Shown: piece by piece, positions 61,590 through 64,000 of the stretch
Layout: the number at the start of each line of letters is the position of its first letter
Position numbering within the stretch: the first letter of the stretch is position 1
Source of the DNA: Dehalococcoidia bacterium
Lineage (GTDB): Bacteria > Chloroflexota > Dehalococcoidia > Bin125
Direction: 5' to 3'
Assembly: GCA_022822855.1 (NCBI GenBank)
Contig: JAJDYG010000025.1
Span: forward strand, 62,001-126,000
DNA: 64,000 bases
The notes under the pieces: model-generated
What the model was told of the DNA's origin: nothing
Seen by the model: only the letters and a program-made list of their open reading frames with translations
Databases searched by the model: none
Program-made: the position numbers and the translations under genes

Positions 61590-61889
61590 TTAGGGCGGGT
61601 CTTCTTCTTCGGCGGGCGGTTCTTCCTCCTGCTGGATAGCGGGGTCTTCGGGTTGGGCGACGATCTGCGGGTCTTCGCGGTCGTAGAGGTCGCGGAGCTT
61701 GTGGCGGGCGTACTCGTACGGTTCGGCTTCCTGGAGCATTCGCCGTATCTCATTGATGCGGGGGTTTGCGGGTGAGAGTTGCCTGGCGAGTTCGGCTGCG
61801 GCCCTGACCTGAACGAGGGGCGGGTAGGGCGCGTCGGCGAGCCGGGCGAGGGTCTCGATGGCGCGTCGGAAGTGGAAGGCAGCTTGCAT
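61590..61889 (-). CDS. small helical protein with acidic tail, unknown
   Basis: A 99-residue protein with a predicted helical body (about 1-75: FHFRRAIETLARLADAPYPPLVQVRAAAELARQL...INEIRRMLQEAEPYEYARHKLRDLYDRED) and a Glu/Pro-rich tail (EEEPPAEEEDPP). AGGAC precedes ATG 61889. It lies between the aconitase and malate dehydrogenase genes on the same strand. The body could be a TPR-like helical pair, but no family is recognised. Confidence 0.6.
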   Translation of the reverse strand: MQAAFHFRRAIETLARLADAPYPPLVQVRAAAELARQLSPANPRINEIRRMLQEAEPYEYARHKLRDLYDREDPQIVAQPEDPAIQQEEEPPAEEEDPP

Positions 61890-62032
61890 GGTTGAGTCCT
61901 GTCGTTTTGGGTTGATAGTATCAGGACCTATGTTCTTTGGGGATGGTGGCGAGAGGGACGATGTCGCCCTCGCGGGGTTGGTTGCGATGGGCGCCGCTTC
62001 AAGCGCGGGGCATCGGAGGTAAGAGGTCAGGG

Positions 62033-64000
62033 CTACTGGGAGGCGGCGATCTTGTTCAGGGCGCTTCCGGCTTTGAACCAGGTGACTTGCTCGTCGGTGT
62101 AGGTGTGGTTGACGGGAACCTCCTGGCTGGAGCCGTCCTCGTGGTCGATCTTGAGGGTTAGCGGTTGACCGGGGGCGAAGTCGGCGATGCCGAGGATGCT
62201 GAGGCGGTCGCGTTCTCCGATGAGGTCGTAGTGGGCGGGATCGCTGAAGGTGAGGGCGAGGATGCCCTGTTTCTTCAGGTTGGTTTCGGCGATGCGGGCG
62301 AAGGAGCGGGCGATGACGACGTAGCCGCCGCTCCAGCGGATTTCCATCGAGGCGTGCTCGCGGCTGGAGCCTTCGCCGTAGTTTTCGTCGCCCACGGCGA
62401 CCCAGCGCAGTCCGGCGTCCTTGTAAGCGCGGGCGACCTCGTTGACGGGCATGTTCTGCTGTCCGCTGACCTGGTTGAGCGTGGTGCCGGTCTCGCCGGT
62501 GAAGGCGTTGACGCCGCCGCTGAAGAGGTTGCCGGAGATGTTCTCGAGGTGTCCGCGGAAACGGAGCCAGGATCCGGCCGGGGAGATGTGGTCGGTTGTG
62601 GTCTTGCCCTGTGTCTTGAGCAGCAGCGACATGAAGGTGTAGTCGTTGCCGTCCCACGCGTTGAAGGGCGTGAGGCGCTGCAGGCGGTCGCTTTCGGGGC
62701 TGACGATCACGTCGACGTCCGCGCCATCGTCCGGGGGCGCGATGTAGCCCTCGTCGCCCGAGTCGAAGCCGTCGGCGGGGAGTTCGTCGCCCGACGGCGA
62801 TGCGAAGCGGAACTCACCGTCATCAGTCGTGATGGCGTCGCTGCGCGGGTCAAAGCCGATCTCGCCGGCAAAGGCGGTGGCGACGACCAGTTCGGGGGAA
62901 CCGATGAACGCGAGGGTGTTGCGGTTGGCGTCGTTGCGTCCGGGGAAGTTGCGGTTGAATGATGTGACGATGGTGTTCTGCTCGTCGCCCTCGAGGTCTT
63001 CGCGCTTCCACTGACCGATGCAGGGCCCGCAGGCGTTGGCGAGAACAGTTGCGCCTGCGGATTCGAAGGCCTCGATCTGTCCGTCGCGCTCGGTCGTGGC
63101 GCGGATCTGCTCGGAGCCCGGCGTGACCAGCAACGGGGCGCGCAGTTCCAGACCAGCCTCGGCGGCCTGACGGGCAATGTTGGCGGCTCGGCTCATGTCC
63201 TCGTAGGAAGAATTGGTGCAGGAACCGATCAGGGCGTTCTTGACGCTGAGCGGGTACTCCTGGTCCTCCATGAAGCTGCGAATCTCGGCGACGGTGTTGC
63301 GCAGGTCGGGGGTGTGCGGTCCGACCCAGGCAGGTTCGAGTTCGCTGAGGTTGATCTCTATCACGCGGTCGAAGATCTCGTTGCGAGCCTCGGCGACGCC
63401 GTCATCGGGGCGCAGGTGCTCGGCGTTGGCTTCGGCCAGTTCCGCGATGTCGGCTCGACCCGTGCTGCGCAGATAGTCGGCGGTGCGGGAGTCGAAGGGG
63501 AAGAGCGAGGTGGTCGCGCCGATCTCGGCGCCCATGTTGGTGACGGTACCTCGGCCGGTGGCGCTCATCGAATCGAGGCCGGGGCCGAAGTACTCGACGA
63601 TCGCGCCGGTGCCGCCCTTGACGGTGAGTTCGTCGGCGACGCGCAGGATGACATCCTTGGGCGCGGTCCAGCCGTCGAGTTCGCCGGTCAGGTGGACGCC
63701 GATCAGGCGAGGCATGGTAACGCCCCAGCCGAGTCCGGCCATCACGTCGACGGCGTCCGCGCCGCCGACGCCGATCGCGATCATGCCCATGCCGCCAGCG
63801 TTAGGGGTGTGCGAGTCGGTGCCGATCATCGTGCCGCCGGGGAAGGCGTAGTTCTCAAAGACGACCTGGTGGATGATGCCCGAGCCGGGCTTCCAGAAGC
63901 CCGCGCCGTAGCGAGCGGCGGCGCTGCGCAAGAACTCGTAGACCTCTTCGTTCTCAGTGACTGCGACCTGGAGATCGGTTTCCGCGCCAACTCGGGCCTG
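62033..64000 (-). CDS. aconitate hydratase, C-terminal part (gene continues past edge)
   Basis: This enzyme isomerises citrate to isocitrate through cis-aconitate with a [4Fe-4S] cluster. The visible 655 residues include SGIIHQVVFENYAFPGGTMIGTDSHTPNAGG, the cluster Cys in GSCTNSSYEDM and the pair in ANACGPCIGQW, and the C-terminal swivel domain with GDENYGEGSSREHAS. The order (no large insertion, VYEFLRS before the IIHQ block) resembles the mitochondrial-type AcnA/Aco2 form. The frame continues to base 64000, so the N-terminus lies outside. Confidence 0.93.
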   Translation of the reverse strand, partial: QARVGAETDLQVAVTENEEVYEFLRSAAARYGAGFWKPGSGIIHQVVFENYAFPGGTMIGTDSHTPNAGGMGMIAIGVGGADAVDVMAGLGWGVTMPRLIGVHLTGELDGWTAPKDVILRVADELTVKGGTGAIVEYFGPGLDSMSATGRGTVTNMGAEIGATTSLFPFDSRTADYLRSTGRADIAELAEANAEHLRPDDGVAEARNEIFDRVIEINLSELEPAWVGPHTPDLRNTVAEIRSFMEDQEYPLSVKNALIGSCTNSSYEDMSRAANIARQAAEAGLELRAPLLVTPGSEQIRATTERDGQIEAFESAGATVLANACGPCIGQWKREDLEGDEQNTIVTSFNRNFPGRNDANRNTLAFIGSPELVVATAFAGEIGFDPRSDAITTDDGEFRFASPSGDELPADGFDSGDEGYIAPPDDGADVDVIVSPESDRLQRLTPFNAWDGNDYTFMSLLLKTQGKTTTDHISPAGSWLRFRGHLENISGNLFSGGVNAFTGETGTTLNQVSGQQNMPVNEVARAYKDAGLRWVAVGDENYGEGSSREHASMEIRWSGGYVVIARSFARIAETNLKKQGILALTFSDPAHYDLIGERDRLSILGIADFAPGQPLTLKIDHEDGSSQEVPVNHTYTDEQVTWFKAGSALNKIAASQ

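Overview
The window is a high-GC, gene-dense bacterial chromosome segment with about 55 protein genes and five tRNAs, and no plasmid, phage or rRNA hallmarks. Intergenic gaps are short and many convergent genes overlap at their stops. The gene content points to a Chloroflexota bacterium, perhaps of the SAR202/Dehalococcoidia type. Signs of this are several luciferase-like (LLM) F420/flavin oxidoreductases, several CaiB/BaiF CoA-transferases, paired thiolase/DUF35 genes, DinB-like proteins and a DUF1461-type membrane protein. This placement is inferred from gene content and was not tested by phylogeny.

Region 1 (1-13.2 kb) is catabolic. A minus-strand operon runs from an HpcH/HpaI-type aldolase through an Ldh-family dehydrogenase, a MarR regulator and a DHA2 MFS exporter into a partial gene at the left edge. 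A second minus-strand operon holds two D-2-hydroxyacid dehydrogenases, a CoA-transferase and a small unknown protein. An MFS carrier, a Uma2-type nuclease and a DUF35-thiolase pair follow. Region 2 (12.6-18.2 kb) holds trmH, a ferredoxin-type sulfite/nitrite reductase, the NAD-salvage genes pncB and pncA, a tRNA array (Trp, Leu, Gly, Cys) and a STAS protein. It ends in a palindrome-ended repeat element.

Region 3 (18.2-29.4 kb) is the most accessory part. It has a GDPD, a methyltransferase, an LLM oxidoreductase, a DinB-like protein, an amidase, a TacA-TacT toxin-antitoxin pair between two direct repeats, an HTH/SEC-C protein whose tail is built from translated DNA repeats, a tRNA-Arg, an exported protein with three Cache-like repeats, a DUF1461 membrane protein and MazG. 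A second palindrome-ended element closes it. Region 4 (29.4-46.9 kb) has PcrA/UvrD helicase, an alpha/beta hydrolase, LLM and EthD-like proteins, an adenylosuccinate-lyase-family enzyme, CoA-transferases (one a tandem fusion of about 825 residues), two acyl-CoA-dehydrogenase-like proteins, HU, an O-methyltransferase, a BioD/DRTGG protein and a second thiolase-DUF35 pair. Region 5 (47-64 kb) is central metabolism and housekeeping: PEP carboxylase, an S9 peptidase, an amidase, exonuclease III, an rRNA-type methyltransferase, a cyclase-family hydrolase, a cupin, and a TCA-cycle group (fumarase, malate dehydrogenase, aconitase) running off the right edge.

The most unusual signal is a set of short dispersed repeats that intrude into gene ends. 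Two elements with 14-bp terminal inverted repeats each supply the TAG stop codons of both flanking convergent genes. Another family flanks the toxin-antitoxin pair and encodes the last residues of two proteins. A third provides the apparent start and N-terminus of trmH and a 21-residue tandem repeat inside a SEC-C protein.
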